A stretch of DNA of 64,000 nt from Salinibacterium sp. PAMC 21357 (lineage in GTDB: Bacteria > Actinomycetota > Actinomycetes > Actinomycetales > Microbacteriaceae), in the NCBI RefSeq assembly GCF_000247645.1, contig NZ_AHWA01000006.1, forward strand, positions 186,001 through 250,000, written 5' to 3'. This document shows positions 1 to 8,239 of the stretch, in pieces. A program made the translations under genes and the position numbers. The notes beneath the pieces were generated by a model. It saw nothing but the letters and a program-made list of their open reading frames with translations. It searched no databases and had not been told where the DNA came from. How positions within the stretch are numbered: position 1 is the stretch's first letter; every line of letters begins with the position of its first letter.

Positions 1-1
1 A

Positions 2-256
2 GACCCCGCCAACCGCGAACGCCTCGGCACCGTGCTGGCCACGACCGTCAATGGTTTGGGCACGCTCGCCATTTTGCTGTCGCCGGTGCTGCCCAAGGCA
101 ACCCACAAGCTCTGGACCGCAATCGGTGGTGTCGGCGAACTGCGCGAGCAGCGCATCGACGATGCTCGGAACTGGTCACACTCGGGTCGCGTCACAGCGC
201 TCGAATCGTCGCTGTTCCCGCGCATCGAAGTGGATGCCGAGAGCGGCACGGCGTGA
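2..256 (+). CDS. metG: Methionyl-tRNA synthetase, C-terminal end (partial)
   Basis: This is the 3' end of a reading frame that enters the window already open; 84 codons remain. The peptide is helical, with a stretch reading TLAILLSPVLPKATHKLW and then an RVTALESSLFPRIE ending, which matches the C-terminal anticodon-binding helical bundle of class I methionyl-tRNA synthetases, where the last residues commonly read 'LFPRI'. The enzyme charges tRNA-Met in the cytoplasm. Its TGA stop overlaps the GTG start of tatD (GTGA), so the two genes are translationally coupled. The catalytic HIGH and KMSKS motifs lie outside the window, so the assignment rests on the tail and on the metG-tatD-rsmA order usual in actinobacteria. 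Confidence 0.85.
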   Translation, partial: DPANRERLGTVLATTVNGLGTLAILLSPVLPKATHKLWTAIGGVGELREQRIDDARNWSHSGRVTALESSLFPRIEVDAESGTA

Positions 257-1263
257 CCGAACCGTTCATCAGGCAGCGGCACCGCAGCGCCGACGAGAAA
301 GCCTCTGAGAAGCTGCAGTATCCGCCGCTGCCCGAACCGCTCGAGGGCGTGGTTTACGACAATCACACGCACCTCGAGATCGCTGACGGCGGGCCCGACG
401 GCGCCCTCGACTTCACCGAGCACCTCGCCCGGGCAGCTTCGGTCGGAGTTCGCGGTGTGGTGCAGGTCGGCACGGATGTCGCTACGAGCCGCTGGTCGGC
501 CGCGCTCGCCGCCACCAACCCGCGGGTTCTCGCGGCGGTAGCCATTCACCCGAACGATGCTCCTGAGCTTGAAGCAGCGGGGGAGTTGGATGCTGCGCTC
601 GCCGCCATCGACGAACTCGCCGCGCTTCCGCGAGTGCGCGCCATCGGCGAAACGGGACTCGACTTTTTTCGCACGGATGACGAGGGTCGCCCCGCGCAAT
701 TCCGTTCTTTCGAAGAGCACATCGCGATTGCTAAGCGGCACGGCTTGGCGCTGCAGATTCACGACCGCGACGCTCACGACGAGGTCATCGAGACGTTGCT
801 GAGAGTCGGCGCTCCCGAGCGCACGGTCTTCCACTGCTTCTCGGGCGATGCTGCAATGGCACGCATCGCCGCCGACAATGGCTGGTTCTTGTCGTTCGCC
901 GGAACGGTGACGTTCAAGAACGCGGCGAACCTTCGCGAAGCGCTGTCGGTGATCGATCTCGACCGCATCATGGTTGAGACCGACGCTCCTTACCTGACGC
1001 CGCATCCGCTGCGCGGTCGGCCGAACGCTCCCTACCTGATGCCGCACACCGTGCGCGCGATGGCGGCGCATCTCGAAATCAGCGAGCTCGAACTCTCGGC
1101 GCAACTCGCGGCCACCACCGAGGCCGTCTATGGTTCGTGGGATACCGAACTCCCCTCCGGCATTGAGGCGGCCCCCGCAAGCGCACTCAGCGCGGCCTCG
1201 GCCTCCACCTCGACCTCGACCTCGACCTCAGCCTCGACCCCACAGAACGCAGGCACGCGATGA
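253..1263 (+). CDS. tatD: TatD-family metal-dependent deoxyribonuclease
   Basis: A 336-residue TIM-barrel metal hydrolase. Visible TatD signatures in order are DNHTHLE (metal-binding HxH, near residue 36), AIHPN, GETGLDFFR, QIHDRDAHDE, FHCFSGD and VETDAPYL (the metal Asp near the end of the barrel). Family members are 3'-5' exonucleases or hydrolases of the cytoplasm linked to DNA repair. The GTG start overlaps the metG stop and the TGA stop overlaps the rsmA ATG, so it sits in a tight operon. It has an extra N-terminal stretch of about 35 residues before the first metal motif and a low-complexity Ala/Ser/Thr tail of about 35 residues beyond the barrel, encoded by hexanucleotide repeats. No rpfB gene lies between tatD and rsmA, unlike in many actinobacteria. 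Confidence 0.93.
   Translation: MTEPFIRQRHRSADEKASEKLQYPPLPEPLEGVVYDNHTHLEIADGGPDGALDFTEHLARAASVGVRGVVQVGTDVATSRWSAALAATNPRVLAAVAIHPNDAPELEAAGELDAALAAIDELAALPRVRAIGETGLDFFRTDDEGRPAQFRSFEEHIAIAKRHGLALQIHDRDAHDEVIETLLRVGAPERTVFHCFSGDAAMARIAADNGWFLSFAGTVTFKNAANLREALSVIDLDRIMVETDAPYLTPHPLRGRPNAPYLMPHTVRAMAAHLEISELELSAQLAATTEAVYGSWDTELPSGIEAAPASALSAASASTSTSTSTSASTPQNAGTR
1195..1239 (+). repeat. Hexanucleotide microsatellite in the 3' end of tatD
   Basis: Imperfect tandem copies of a CCTCGA/CCTCGG-type hexamer run for about seven units and encode an alternating Ala-Ser then Ser-Thr tail on TatD. The repeats are in frame, so unit gain or loss would change only the tail length. The tail lies outside the TIM barrel and is probably a disordered appendage. 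Confidence 0.7.
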
Positions 1264-2090
1264 GCACCCTTCTCGGTCCCGCCGAAATCCGCGATCTCGC
1301 TGAACTGCTCGGCATCCAGCCCACTAAGAAGCTGGGCCAAAACTTTGTCATCGATCCCAACACGGTGCGCCGCATCGTGAAGGCCGCGCACGTCGTCTCG
1401 GGTGAGACCGTGGTCGAGGTCGGCCCCGGGCTGGGTTCGTTGACGCTCGGAATTCTCGAGACCGGGGCATCCGTCGTCGCCGTTGAAATCGACAAGCGTC
1501 TCGCTGCTCAGCTGCCCATCACGGTGAGTCAGCTGCAGCCGGATGGTCAGCTCACGGTCATCACTGACGACGCGTTGCGCGTCACCGAGCTGCCCGATGA
1601 CCCCCGTGTTTTTGTCGCAAACCTGCCCTACAACGTCTCGGTGCCCGTGCTGCTGCACTTCTTGGAGCACTTCGATTCGCTCGACCGCGGTCTCGTCATG
1701 GTGCAGGCCGAAGTTGGCAACCGCGTTGCCGCCGGCCCCGGCAGCAAGGTCTACGGCTCGCCGAGCATCAAGGCTGCGTGGTACGGCGAGTTCTCCACCG
1801 CCGGTCTCGTGAGCCGTCAGGTGTTCTGGCCCGTTCCCAACGTCGACTCGGTGCTCGTGCGCTTTGAGCGTCGCGAACAGCCCGGCACGATCGAGGAACG
1901 TAAAGCAACGTTTGCTCTTGTGGATGCCGCGTTCCAGCAGCGTCGCAAAATGTTGCGTCAGTCGCTCTCGAGTGTGTTGGGCAGCTCCACTGCCGCCTCC
2001 GATCGGCTGATTGCGGCGGGAGTCGCACCGACGGCCCGCGGCGAGGAGCTCACAGTGCACGACTTCCTCGCTATTGCGCGCGCTGCGTAG
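1260..2090 (+). CDS. rsmA: 16S rRNA (adenine(1518)-N(6)/adenine(1519)-N(6))-dimethyltransferase
   Basis: A 276-residue RsmA/KsgA enzyme, which dimethylates two adjacent adenines in the 3'-terminal helix of 16S rRNA during small-subunit assembly; loss of it gives kasugamycin resistance. Diagnostic motifs are KKLGQNFVIDPNTVRRIV near residue 25, the SAM-binding VEVGPGLGSLT, the catalytic VANLPYNVS (NLPY motif), and the C-terminal FWPVPNVDSVLVRF. Length is normal for the family. The ATG overlaps the tatD stop by 4 bases. The downstream order small gene-ispE-ABC-F is the usual actinobacterial housekeeping cluster. Confidence 0.96.
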   Translation: MSTLLGPAEIRDLAELLGIQPTKKLGQNFVIDPNTVRRIVKAAHVVSGETVVEVGPGLGSLTLGILETGASVVAVEIDKRLAAQLPITVSQLQPDGQLTVITDDALRVTELPDDPRVFVANLPYNVSVPVLLHFLEHFDSLDRGLVMVQAEVGNRVAAGPGSKVYGSPSIKAAWYGEFSTAGLVSRQVFWPVPNVDSVLVRFERREQPGTIEERKATFALVDAAFQQRRKMLRQSLSSVLGSSTAASDRLIAAGVAPTARGEELTVHDFLAIARAA

Positions 2091-2190
2091 CTAGCCTGAG
2101 CCCCGCGGGATGAGCGGCGGCGGGCCCACCGAGCCCGCTGACTCGCCAGCAACCATTCCGTTCGGTGCCGAACGACGGTAGGTTGGCATC

Positions 2191-2418
2191 ATGTCGGATG
2201 CAACGAGCCACACCCCCAGCGATCGTGACGTTCTAGAAGGAACGGGGCGGCATCCGGATGAATGGTTCGCATTTCTCGATATGGCTGGCGCCACCAAGTG
2301 GCCGCACGCCGACATCGTGGGATGGTTTGCCACGAACGCCGATCATCTCAGCGCCGAGTGGGCTGAGTCGGTTTCTGCACGGTACGCGGCCGCTCGCGGG
2401 CTTCCGATTCCGCAGTAG
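2191..2418 (+). CDS. Small DUF4287-like protein
   Basis: A 75-residue soluble protein. The segment EGTGRHPDEWFAFLDMAGA, then HADIVGWFA and a final helix with AEWAESVSARYAAARG, resembles the DUF4287 domain found in small actinobacterial proteins, where a helix-turn-helix-like bundle carries conserved GR..EEW and VxWL motifs. It stands alone between rsmA and ispE with about 100 bp on each side. A GC-rich hairpin (GCGGGC/GCCCGC, about 2118-2137) lies between rsmA and this gene but has no T tract. The ATG at 2191 follows TTGGCATC with only a weak ribosome-binding site. Function is unknown. Confidence 0.7.
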   Translation: MSDATSHTPSDRDVLEGTGRHPDEWFAFLDMAGATKWPHADIVGWFATNADHLSAEWAESVSARYAAARGLPIPQ

Positions 2419-2465
2419 TTATCCTGCCGTCGTGCTCGGTCCCTAACAGCGTCCGTCGCTGAGAG

Positions 2466-2474
2466 TTATCCACA
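2466..2474 (+). promoter_or_regulatory. Isolated consensus DnaA box upstream of ispE
   Basis: The 9-mer TTATCCACA, the strict DnaA-box consensus, lies about 45 bp upstream of the ispE start. A degenerate TTATCC occurs about 50 bp further upstream, at about 2418. There is no AT-rich unwinding region or box cluster, so this is not an origin. It could be a DnaA transcriptional site or a chance match. Confidence 0.35.
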
Positions 2475-2518
2475 CCCCCGCGCACAGACCGGTCCACTGC
2501 ACAAGGTAAGTTTGGTTC

Positions 2519-3457
2519 ATGACTTCCGTCCCGGCAGCCTCCACCATGGTTCACGCGCGAGCCCCTGGCAAGATTAATGTCTTCCTCAAGGTGGGCTCCC
2601 TGCTCGAGGATGGCTACCACGATGTGGCGATCGCCTATCAGGCTGTGTCGCTCTATGAAGATGTGCGCGCGTATCCCGCTGATGACTTCTCCGTCTCCGT
2701 TACGGGAACCGTAGATTTGTCGCGCGTCCCCACCGACGGTTCAAACATTGCGATCAAGGCAGCCCGGTTGTTGGCGCGTCGAAGCGGTTACCGCGGTGGT
2801 GTTCGGCTGGAGATTGACAAACATGTTCCCGTCACTGGCGGCATGGGGGGCGGGTCTGCGGATGCCGCGGCAACTCTCCTTGCCTGTGACGCGCTGTGGG
2901 GCACCAATACGTCGCGCGAACAGATGCTCGGCATGGCGGCAGAACTGGGTGCCGACGTGCCGTTCGCGCTGACCGGCGGAACAGCAATAGGAACAGGCCG
3001 TGGCGACCAACTCAGCCCGGCTCTGGCTAAGGGCCAGTTTCAGTGGGTGTTGGCGCTTTCTGATTCTGGGCTCTCAACTCCGGAGGTCTACAACGAGCTC
3101 GATCTGCACCGTGAACGTCACTCGCAAGATATCTTCCCGGCTGAGGTTGCCCCCAGTGTCGAGACGGATGTGCTGCAGGCGTTGCGCGCCGGCGACCCCC
3201 ACATGCTTGCCGAGAGTCTCCACAACGATCTTCAAGCGCCGGCCCTTCATATGGAGCCCTCGCTGGCTTCCGTCATTGAACTTGGCGAAAAGAATGGTGC
3301 GCTCGCGGGTATCGTTTCGGGCTCGGGTCCGACGGTGGCGTTCCTTGCCGCAGACCTCGATTCGGCCCTTGAACTGCAAATTGTGTTGAGTGCGGCCCAA
3401 ATGAATGTGGTGCGGGCAACCGGCCCAGTTCATGGAGCGCGAATTATCACCGATTAA
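2519..3457 (+). CDS. ispE: 4-diphosphocytidyl-2-C-methyl-D-erythritol kinase
   Basis: A 312-residue GHMP kinase of the non-mevalonate (MEP) isoprenoid pathway. It phosphorylates CDP-ME on the 2-hydroxyl using ATP. The N-terminal [14 protein letters not shown] motif and the glycine-rich ATP-binding loop [14 protein letters not shown] (near residue 105) are diagnostic; the C-terminal GSGPTVAFL is the third GHMP motif. The ATG at 2519 has AAGGTAAG about 9 bases upstream; an alternative ATG at 2546 would remove nine residues that precede the conserved ARAPGK and cannot be excluded. The ABC-F gene follows after 19 bases. Confidence 0.96.
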   Translation: MTSVPAASTMVHARAPGKINVFLKVGSLLEDGYHDVAIAYQAVSLYEDVRAYPADDFSVSVTGTVDLSRVPTDGSNIAIKAARLLARRSGYRGGVRLEIDKHVPVTGGMGGGSADAAATLLACDALWGTNTSREQMLGMAAELGADVPFALTGGTAIGTGRGDQLSPALAKGQFQWVLALSDSGLSTPEVYNELDLHRERHSQDIFPAEVAPSVETDVLQALRAGDPHMLAESLHNDLQAPALHMEPSLASVIELGEKNGALAGIVSGSGPTVAFLAADLDSALELQIVLSAAQMNVVRATGPVHGARIITD

Positions 3458-3476
3458 CCCGGCTAGGCTTGCCCGA

Positions 3477-5312
3477 ATGGCACACCTTCTTGGCGCTGAG
3501 TCCCTTCATCTTGAATTTCCGACCCGCGTAATCTTTGACAATGTCACGATCGGCCTCGACGAGGGCGACCGTATCGGCATCGTCGGTCGCAACGGTGACG
3601 GCAAAACTACCCTTATGCGGATGCTCTCGGGCAAGCTCGATCCCGACGAGGGGCGAGTCACCCGGCGCAACGGCGTCACCCTCGGCATGCTCGATCAGGC
3701 TGATGAACTCGATGGCACCAAGACCGTGCACGAGACCGTCATCGGCGATATCGATGAGCACGTGTGGGCGGGCGACCCCAAGGTTCGCGACGTCATCGCG
3801 GGTCTCGCGGCCGACATCCCGTGGGAGGCCAAAGTTGGCGATCTCTCCGGTGGCCAACGCCGTCGTGTTGCTCTTGCCGCTCTGCTTATTGGTGACTGGG
3901 ATGTCATCTTCTTGGATGAGCCCACTAACCACCTCGACGTCGAAGGTATTTCGTGGCTGGCCGGTCATCTCAAGCGTCGTTGGGGAACCAACGCCGGTGG
4001 GCTGTTGGTCGTCACTCACGACCGGTGGTTCCTCGATGAGATTTGTACTGCCACGTGGGAGGTGCACGATCGCCTGATCGAGCCTTTCGAGGGCGGTTAC
4101 GCGGCCTACATTCTGCAGCGCGTGGAGCGTGACCGCATGGCGGCCGCTTCGGAGTCGAAGCGTCAGAACCTGATGCGCAAAGAGCTCGCCTGGTTGCGCC
4201 GCGGTGCTCCCGCGCGCACGACGAAGCCGAAGTTCCGCATTGATGCCGCCAACGATTTGATTGAGAACGAGCCGCCCGCCCGCGATAGCGTCTCGCTGTC
4301 GTCCATGGCGATGCAGCGACTCGGCAAAGACGTTGTCGACCTTGAAGGTGTCACTGTCACCTACCCGGTAATCGATCCGGCAACGGGCGTTGCGGGGGAG
4401 AAGACGGTTCTCAACGACGTGACGTGGCGCATCGCTCCGGGGGAGCGCACGGGCATCCTGGGCGTCAACGGCGCCGGAAAGTCGACGCTGCTCTCGCTAG
4501 TCTCCGGAACGCTCCTGCCGACCAGCGGTCGAGTGAAGCGCGGTAAGACCATCAAGGTCGCCACCCTCACGCAGCAGCTCGCGGAGCTCGAAGATATCTG
4601 GAATGAACGTGTCAGCACGGTCATCGGTCGCCACAAGAGCACCTACGTTGCTGGTGGCAAAGAGATGACGCCCACCCAAATGTTGGAGCGCGTGGGCTTC
4701 ACGAGCGCCCAGCTGTCGACCCCGGTGAAAGATCTGTCGGGTGGCCAGAAGCGTCGTCTGCAGCTCTTACTGATCTTGCTCTCGGAGCCGAACGTTCTGA
4801 TTCTGGATGAGCCCACTAACGACCTCGACACCGACATGCTTGCCGCCATCGAAGACCTTCTCGACACCTACCCGGGCACGCTGCTCGTCGTGAGCCACGA
4901 CCGGTACCTGATCGAGCGCGTCACTGACCAGCAGTATGCGGTGATGGAGGGCGGCTTCCGTCACCTGCCGCGTGGTGTTGACCAGTATCTCGAGCTGCGC
5001 AACCAGCAGATCAAGGGCTCCACCGGCAACGCTTCTGGTGCAGCTGCGGGTGCTCCGGATGCCACGGCTGCCAAAGCGAAACCGAAGCTGGGTGGTGCCG
5101 AATTGCGCAACTCGCAGAAAGAGCACGCTGCGGCCAGCCGCAAGATCACGAAGCTGCAGAGCCAGATCACGGAGCTTCACCAGCGGATGGCCACCCACGA
5201 CCAGTCAGACTTCGCCGGTCTTGGCGCTCTCGTTGGCGAACAGCAGGCCCTTCAAGAGGCTCTCGACACTGTCGAGATGCGCTGGCTGGAGCTCGAAGAA
5301 CTTCTCGCCTAG
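3477..5312 (+). CDS. ABC-F family ATP-binding protein
   Basis: A 611-residue soluble protein with two ABC ATPase domains and no membrane segment, the hallmark of ABC-F translation factors (Uup/EttA group), which act at the ribosomal E site. Domain 1 shows GRNGDGKTT (Walker A), LSGGQRRRVALA (signature) and IFLDEPTNHLD; domain 2 shows GVNGAGKST, LSGGQKRRLQL and LILDEPTNDLD. The two are joined by a charged linker. The C-terminal 80 residues are rich in Lys, Gln and Glu and look like the Uup-type coiled coil. I place the start at ATG 3477, just beyond the ispE stop, because this gives the normal MAHLLGAESLHLEF beginning; an upstream ATG at 3405 would overlap ispE. The exact subfamily is unsure. 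Confidence 0.93.
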   Translation: MAHLLGAESLHLEFPTRVIFDNVTIGLDEGDRIGIVGRNGDGKTTLMRMLSGKLDPDEGRVTRRNGVTLGMLDQADELDGTKTVHETVIGDIDEHVWAGDPKVRDVIAGLAADIPWEAKVGDLSGGQRRRVALAALLIGDWDVIFLDEPTNHLDVEGISWLAGHLKRRWGTNAGGLLVVTHDRWFLDEICTATWEVHDRLIEPFEGGYAAYILQRVERDRMAAASESKRQNLMRKELAWLRRGAPARTTKPKFRIDAANDLIENEPPARDSVSLSSMAMQRLGKDVVDLEGVTVTYPVIDPATGVAGEKTVLNDVTWRIAPGERTGILGVNGAGKSTLLSLVSGTLLPTSGRVKRGKTIKVATLTQQLAELEDIWNERVSTVIGRHKSTYVAGGKEMTPTQMLERVGFTSAQLSTPVKDLSGGQKRRLQLLLILLSEPNVLILDEPTNDLDTDMLAAIEDLLDTYPGTLLVVSHDRYLIERVTDQQYAVMEGGFRHLPRGVDQYLELRNQQIKGSTGNASGAAAGAPDATAAKAKPKLGGAELRNSQKEHAAASRKITKLQSQITELHQRMATHDQSDFAGLGALVGEQQALQEALDTVEMRWLELEELLA

Positions 5313-5340
5313 GGGCACCGAACTGGGGTCGTGCTGGCGT

Positions 5341-5374
5341 TTTGCGCCAACACATTACCGGGTATAGTGAAAAT
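5341..5374 (+). promoter_or_regulatory. Candidate promoter upstream of the mycosin operon
   Basis: A -10-like TATAGT at 5363-5368 has a TTTGCG/TTGCGC -35-like element 15-16 bp upstream. It lies in the 229-bp gap between the ABC-F gene and the first protease gene. An ATG starts 6 bases after the -10 and opens a five-codon frame ending in TGA, which would be leaderless if transcription starts there. A 10-bp direct repeat, GTCGCCTAGT, occurs at 5377-5386 and 5424-5433. The call is by eye only. Confidence 0.3.
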
Positions 5375-5491
5375 ATGTCGCCTAGTTGAGTCTTCGCTGC
5401 GCGTCCATATTCTCCTAGGTGGTGTCGCCTAGTCAGGCTTGAGGGTCGGGCTGGGCAGGCTGCTGCGCTCGAACCTGAAAGAGGTAACCCC

Positions 5492-5545
5492 GTGGCAGTT
5501 TTCGGCCTAACCGCGCCTCGCGCAACGGATCTGGTGCGCAAGTGA
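5492..5545 (+). CDS. Possible 17-residue leader peptide coupled to the mycosin operon
   Basis: A GTG at 5492 opens a short frame, MAVFGLTAPRATDLVRK, whose TGA overlaps the GTG start of the first mycosin gene as GTGA. A good purine-rich site (GAAAGAGG) lies about 8 bases upstream of it, while the mycosin start itself has no clear ribosome-binding site. This makes translational coupling plausible. No homologue is known to me and the frame is too short for coding statistics, so it may be chance. Confidence 0.3.
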   Translation: MAVFGLTAPRATDLVRK

Positions 5546-6918
5546 AGCGCTCCGCACGATTCGCGGCGGCGACGGTTCTCGCCTCAACGCTGTTGCTATC
5601 GGGGGCGCTTCCCGCGTCGGGCCAAGACGAGGGTTCTTGGTATTTCGATGTTTTCAAGGTTGGTGCGGCGCACACGGCGGGGTTCACCGGTCAAGGTGTG
5701 AAGGTCGCTGTCATTGATGGGCAGATCAATCCGGATGTGCCGACGCTGAAGAATGCGAATCTTGAGGTGCAGGATCCGCTGTGCAAGACCGAGGGCTTCA
5801 TAGCGGATGTCCCTGCCGTATCGACAGTGGTCGAGGGCGAAGGCGAGGCGGTGCACGGCACAAATGTGGCGTCGCTCATCGTCGGCACGGGTGACGGATA
5901 TCCGGGCCAGACCGGCATAACGGGTGTCGCACCCGGTGCGACAGTGTTGTACTACGCAGCGTGGGTTGATCGAGGCAGCGAAGAAGATAGCCCCGCTCCG
6001 TACTGCTACCGAGACGAATTTGGTGGGGAATTCACTGCTATAGGCGATGATCTTCCTTCGTTTGCTATCGAGGAGGCGATGAACGATGCAATGGATGCGG
6101 GCGTGGACATCATCTCTGTCTCCGGCGGCCTCACTCCTGGCGACGAGTTGATCGCCGCGGTTGCTCGCGCTCTTCGAGAAGGCGTGATCGTTGTTGCGGC
6201 GATGCCGAACTCGCAGGCTTTCTCGATGATTTACGAGTTTCCGGCGCGGGGAAATGGTGTTGTTGCTGTGCAGGCGGTTGGTTCTGACGGCAAAATTCAG
6301 GAGAGTGTCGGATCGGTCGGCCTCGCACCGAATGCCGACAAGGACACTGTGGTGGCGGGTCCTGGGCTTGGTGTGCTCACTCAGGGTGGTCCCGACGGGT
6401 GGGAGTCACAGAGAATCGGCTACGGAACCTCGTATGCGACGCCGATTGTCGCTGGGTTTCTCGCGGTAGCCAAGAGCAAATATCCGACGGCAACCGGAAA
6501 CCAGTTGATCCAGTCGCTACTCAGAAACACCGGGGGTGTGGAACACGAGCTCAGATATGACGGTGAGAAGCTCTACGGCTACGGGATTGCGTCGATGACG
6601 GGCATGCTCGCTAGCGATCCGACCGTGTATCCCGACGAGAACCCGATAATCGATCCCAACGACGTTACTCCGTCGTATGACGAGATTTTCAATCCGGTCG
6701 AGCCCACTCCTGAGCCGGAGCTGACGGAAGAACCAGTGGATCAGCCGTCTGATCTCGACCTCACCGGCATCCTGACGGGCCTAGCGATCGCAGGTCTGAT
6801 TGGTCTTGTGGTGGTCGCCGGCATCGTGGTGCTGATCGTGGTGCTGGTGCGCCGGTCGGGAAAGAAGTCTGCCGCGATCGACCCCACCGCAGCACCCTCA
6901 GATTCGGAGAACTCATGA
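5542..6918 (+). CDS. Mycosin-like subtilisin-family (S8) membrane-anchored protease, type A1
   Basis: A 458-residue secreted serine protease. It has a signal peptide ending near PASGQ, an S8 catalytic domain with Asp59 (VAVIDGQIN), His105 (HGTNVAS), oxyanion Asn223 (VVAAMPN) and Ser297 (GTSYATP), a Pro/Glu-rich linker, and one C-terminal membrane helix (LTGLAIAGLIGLVVVAGIVV) followed by RRSGKK. This architecture is that of mycosins, the proteases of type VII secretion. Cys81 and Cys155 could form a disulfide outside the membrane. It is the first of four proteases overlapping by 4 bases each, so one transcript is likely. Type A differs from type B by the IDGQINPDVP motif and a longer insert around the second Cys. 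The substrate is unknown. Confidence 0.88.
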   Translation: MKRSARFAAATVLASTLLLSGALPASGQDEGSWYFDVFKVGAAHTAGFTGQGVKVAVIDGQINPDVPTLKNANLEVQDPLCKTEGFIADVPAVSTVVEGEGEAVHGTNVASLIVGTGDGYPGQTGITGVAPGATVLYYAAWVDRGSEEDSPAPYCYRDEFGGEFTAIGDDLPSFAIEEAMNDAMDAGVDIISVSGGLTPGDELIAAVARALREGVIVVAAMPNSQAFSMIYEFPARGNGVVAVQAVGSDGKIQESVGSVGLAPNADKDTVVAGPGLGVLTQGGPDGWESQRIGYGTSYATPIVAGFLAVAKSKYPTATGNQLIQSLLRNTGGVEHELRYDGEKLYGYGIASMTGMLASDPTVYPDENPIIDPNDVTPSYDEIFNPVEPTPEPELTEEPVDQPSDLDLTGILTGLAIAGLIGLVVVAGIVVLIVVLVRRSGKKSAAIDPTAAPSDSENS

Positions 6919-8239
6919 AGCGCGCAGCCCGACCTCTTCTTGCAACTGTTGTGGCTTCAACACTGTTGCTGTCAGGGGCATTACCTTCGTCAGCGCAGGA
7001 GGATGGCTTCTGGTATTTCGATCAGCTCGGGATTGGTGAGGTGCACGCGTCGGGGTTGACCGGGGAGGGCATCACGATTGCGGTGATGGATTCGCCTATC
7101 AATACTGATATTCCGACGTTGCGGGATGCGAACGTGACGGTTATTGAGCCGTCTCTGTGCTTTGATGAGGCGGCGCAGGACTTTTATCCGGCGGTATCGA
7201 CCGACCGCAGCGGAGTTCTCGATGCGATTCATGGCACGAATGTCGTGTCGATGATTTCGGGAACGGGTGATGGCTACCCCGGCCAGACTGGCATCAAGGG
7301 CGTTGCCCCCGACGCTGAGGTGCTTTACTACGTTGTTAATGTCACCGATGTCACTAGTGACGGTGATTCGATTGTCTGCGGTGACCCTGACGTGGGTTAT
7401 TCCGTATCCGATAATCGGCTTGGGGTAGCGATGGAAGCGGCGATGGATGCTGGAGCGGACATCATCTCGGTGTCGTCTCTGGTCAGCCCTGGCGGTCCGT
7501 GTTGACTCAGGCGATGGCTCGGGCGGTGCGTGAGGAAGTCATCATTGTTGCCGGCACTCTCAACACGACGGACATAATACTCGGGGCGGTTATGCCGGCG
7601 GGGGGAAACGGAGTTCTGGCGGTGCAAGCTGGCGGGACTAGCGTTGAGCAGATCCCAGTGGACAACATCTATACGCAAATTATTGCGCCGGGCTTGGGCG
7701 TGACCGTTCAGGGCGCTTACGGAGAGAGCTGGGAAGAGCAGGCGCTCACGAGCGGGTCGTCAATGGCGACCCCGCTGGCCGCCGGAATTCTTGCGTTGGC
7801 GATGCAAAAATATCCGGAGGCATCCCCTAACCAGTTGTTGCAGTCGCTGATTCGAAACACCAGCGGCGGTAACCCCGACGCGGTTCGGGATCAGTTCACG
7901 TACGGCTACGGTTACATCTCTTTGCGAACCCTTCTTGCTGCTGATCCGACCCAGTACTCGACCGAGAACCCGTTCGTGGTTATGAGTGACGAAGTGTCTC
8001 CCACGTTCGACGAGATCTACAACCCGGTCGAACCCACCGCTGCCCCGGAAGACTCCGCCGATCAGCCGTCTGATTTCGACCTCACCGGCATCTTGACGGG
8101 CCTAGCGGTCGCAGGCTTGATTGGTCTTGTTGTGGTCGCCGGCATCGTGGTGCTGATCGTGGTGCTGGTGCGCCGGTCAGGAAAGAAGTCTGCCGCGATC
8201 GACACCGCGGCAACGCCCTCAGATTCGGAGAACTCATGA
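6915..8239 (+). pseudogene. Mycosin-like S8 protease type B1, frameshifted
   Basis: The first part (6915-7505) encodes signal peptide, Asp (IAVMDSPIN) and His (IHGTNVVS) and then stops at SLVSPGGPC. The second part (7499-8239) carries the oxyanion Asn (IVAGTLN), Ser (GSSMATP), linker and membrane anchor. In the intact type-B genes at 9618 and 20653 the frame runs through this point as SPGG/D-x-VL. Losing one base near 7498 (GGTCCGTG here, GGTCAGGTG at 20653) explains the break, and the total length of 1325 nt is one base short of 442 codons. A GTG at 7499 overlaps the stop, so two separate chains could be made. It may be a true mutation or a sequencing error; the context is not a homopolymer. 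Confidence 0.8.

Noticed and set aside
1128-2060. Long open frame on the minus strand opposite rsmA (310 codons)
   Set aside because: It lies fully antisense to rsmA and the tatD tail, has Arg/Gly/Asp-rich composition and no recognisable domain. It is the usual codon-bias shadow of a high-GC gene.
2400-2520. Replication origin near ispE
   Set aside because: Only one good DnaA box is present, with no AT-rich region, cluster of boxes, or dnaA/dnaN genes nearby.
3405-3476. Upstream ATG extension of the ABC-F gene
   Set aside because: It would overlap the end of ispE by 53 bases and add a Cys/Trp-containing stretch not seen in the family; ATG 3477 gives a normal N-terminus.
7499-8239. Second half of mycosin B1 as an independent gene
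   Set aside because: It lacks Asp, His and a signal peptide and aligns exactly with the C-terminal half of B2 and B3, so it is recorded as part of a frameshifted gene, although a coupled restart is possible.
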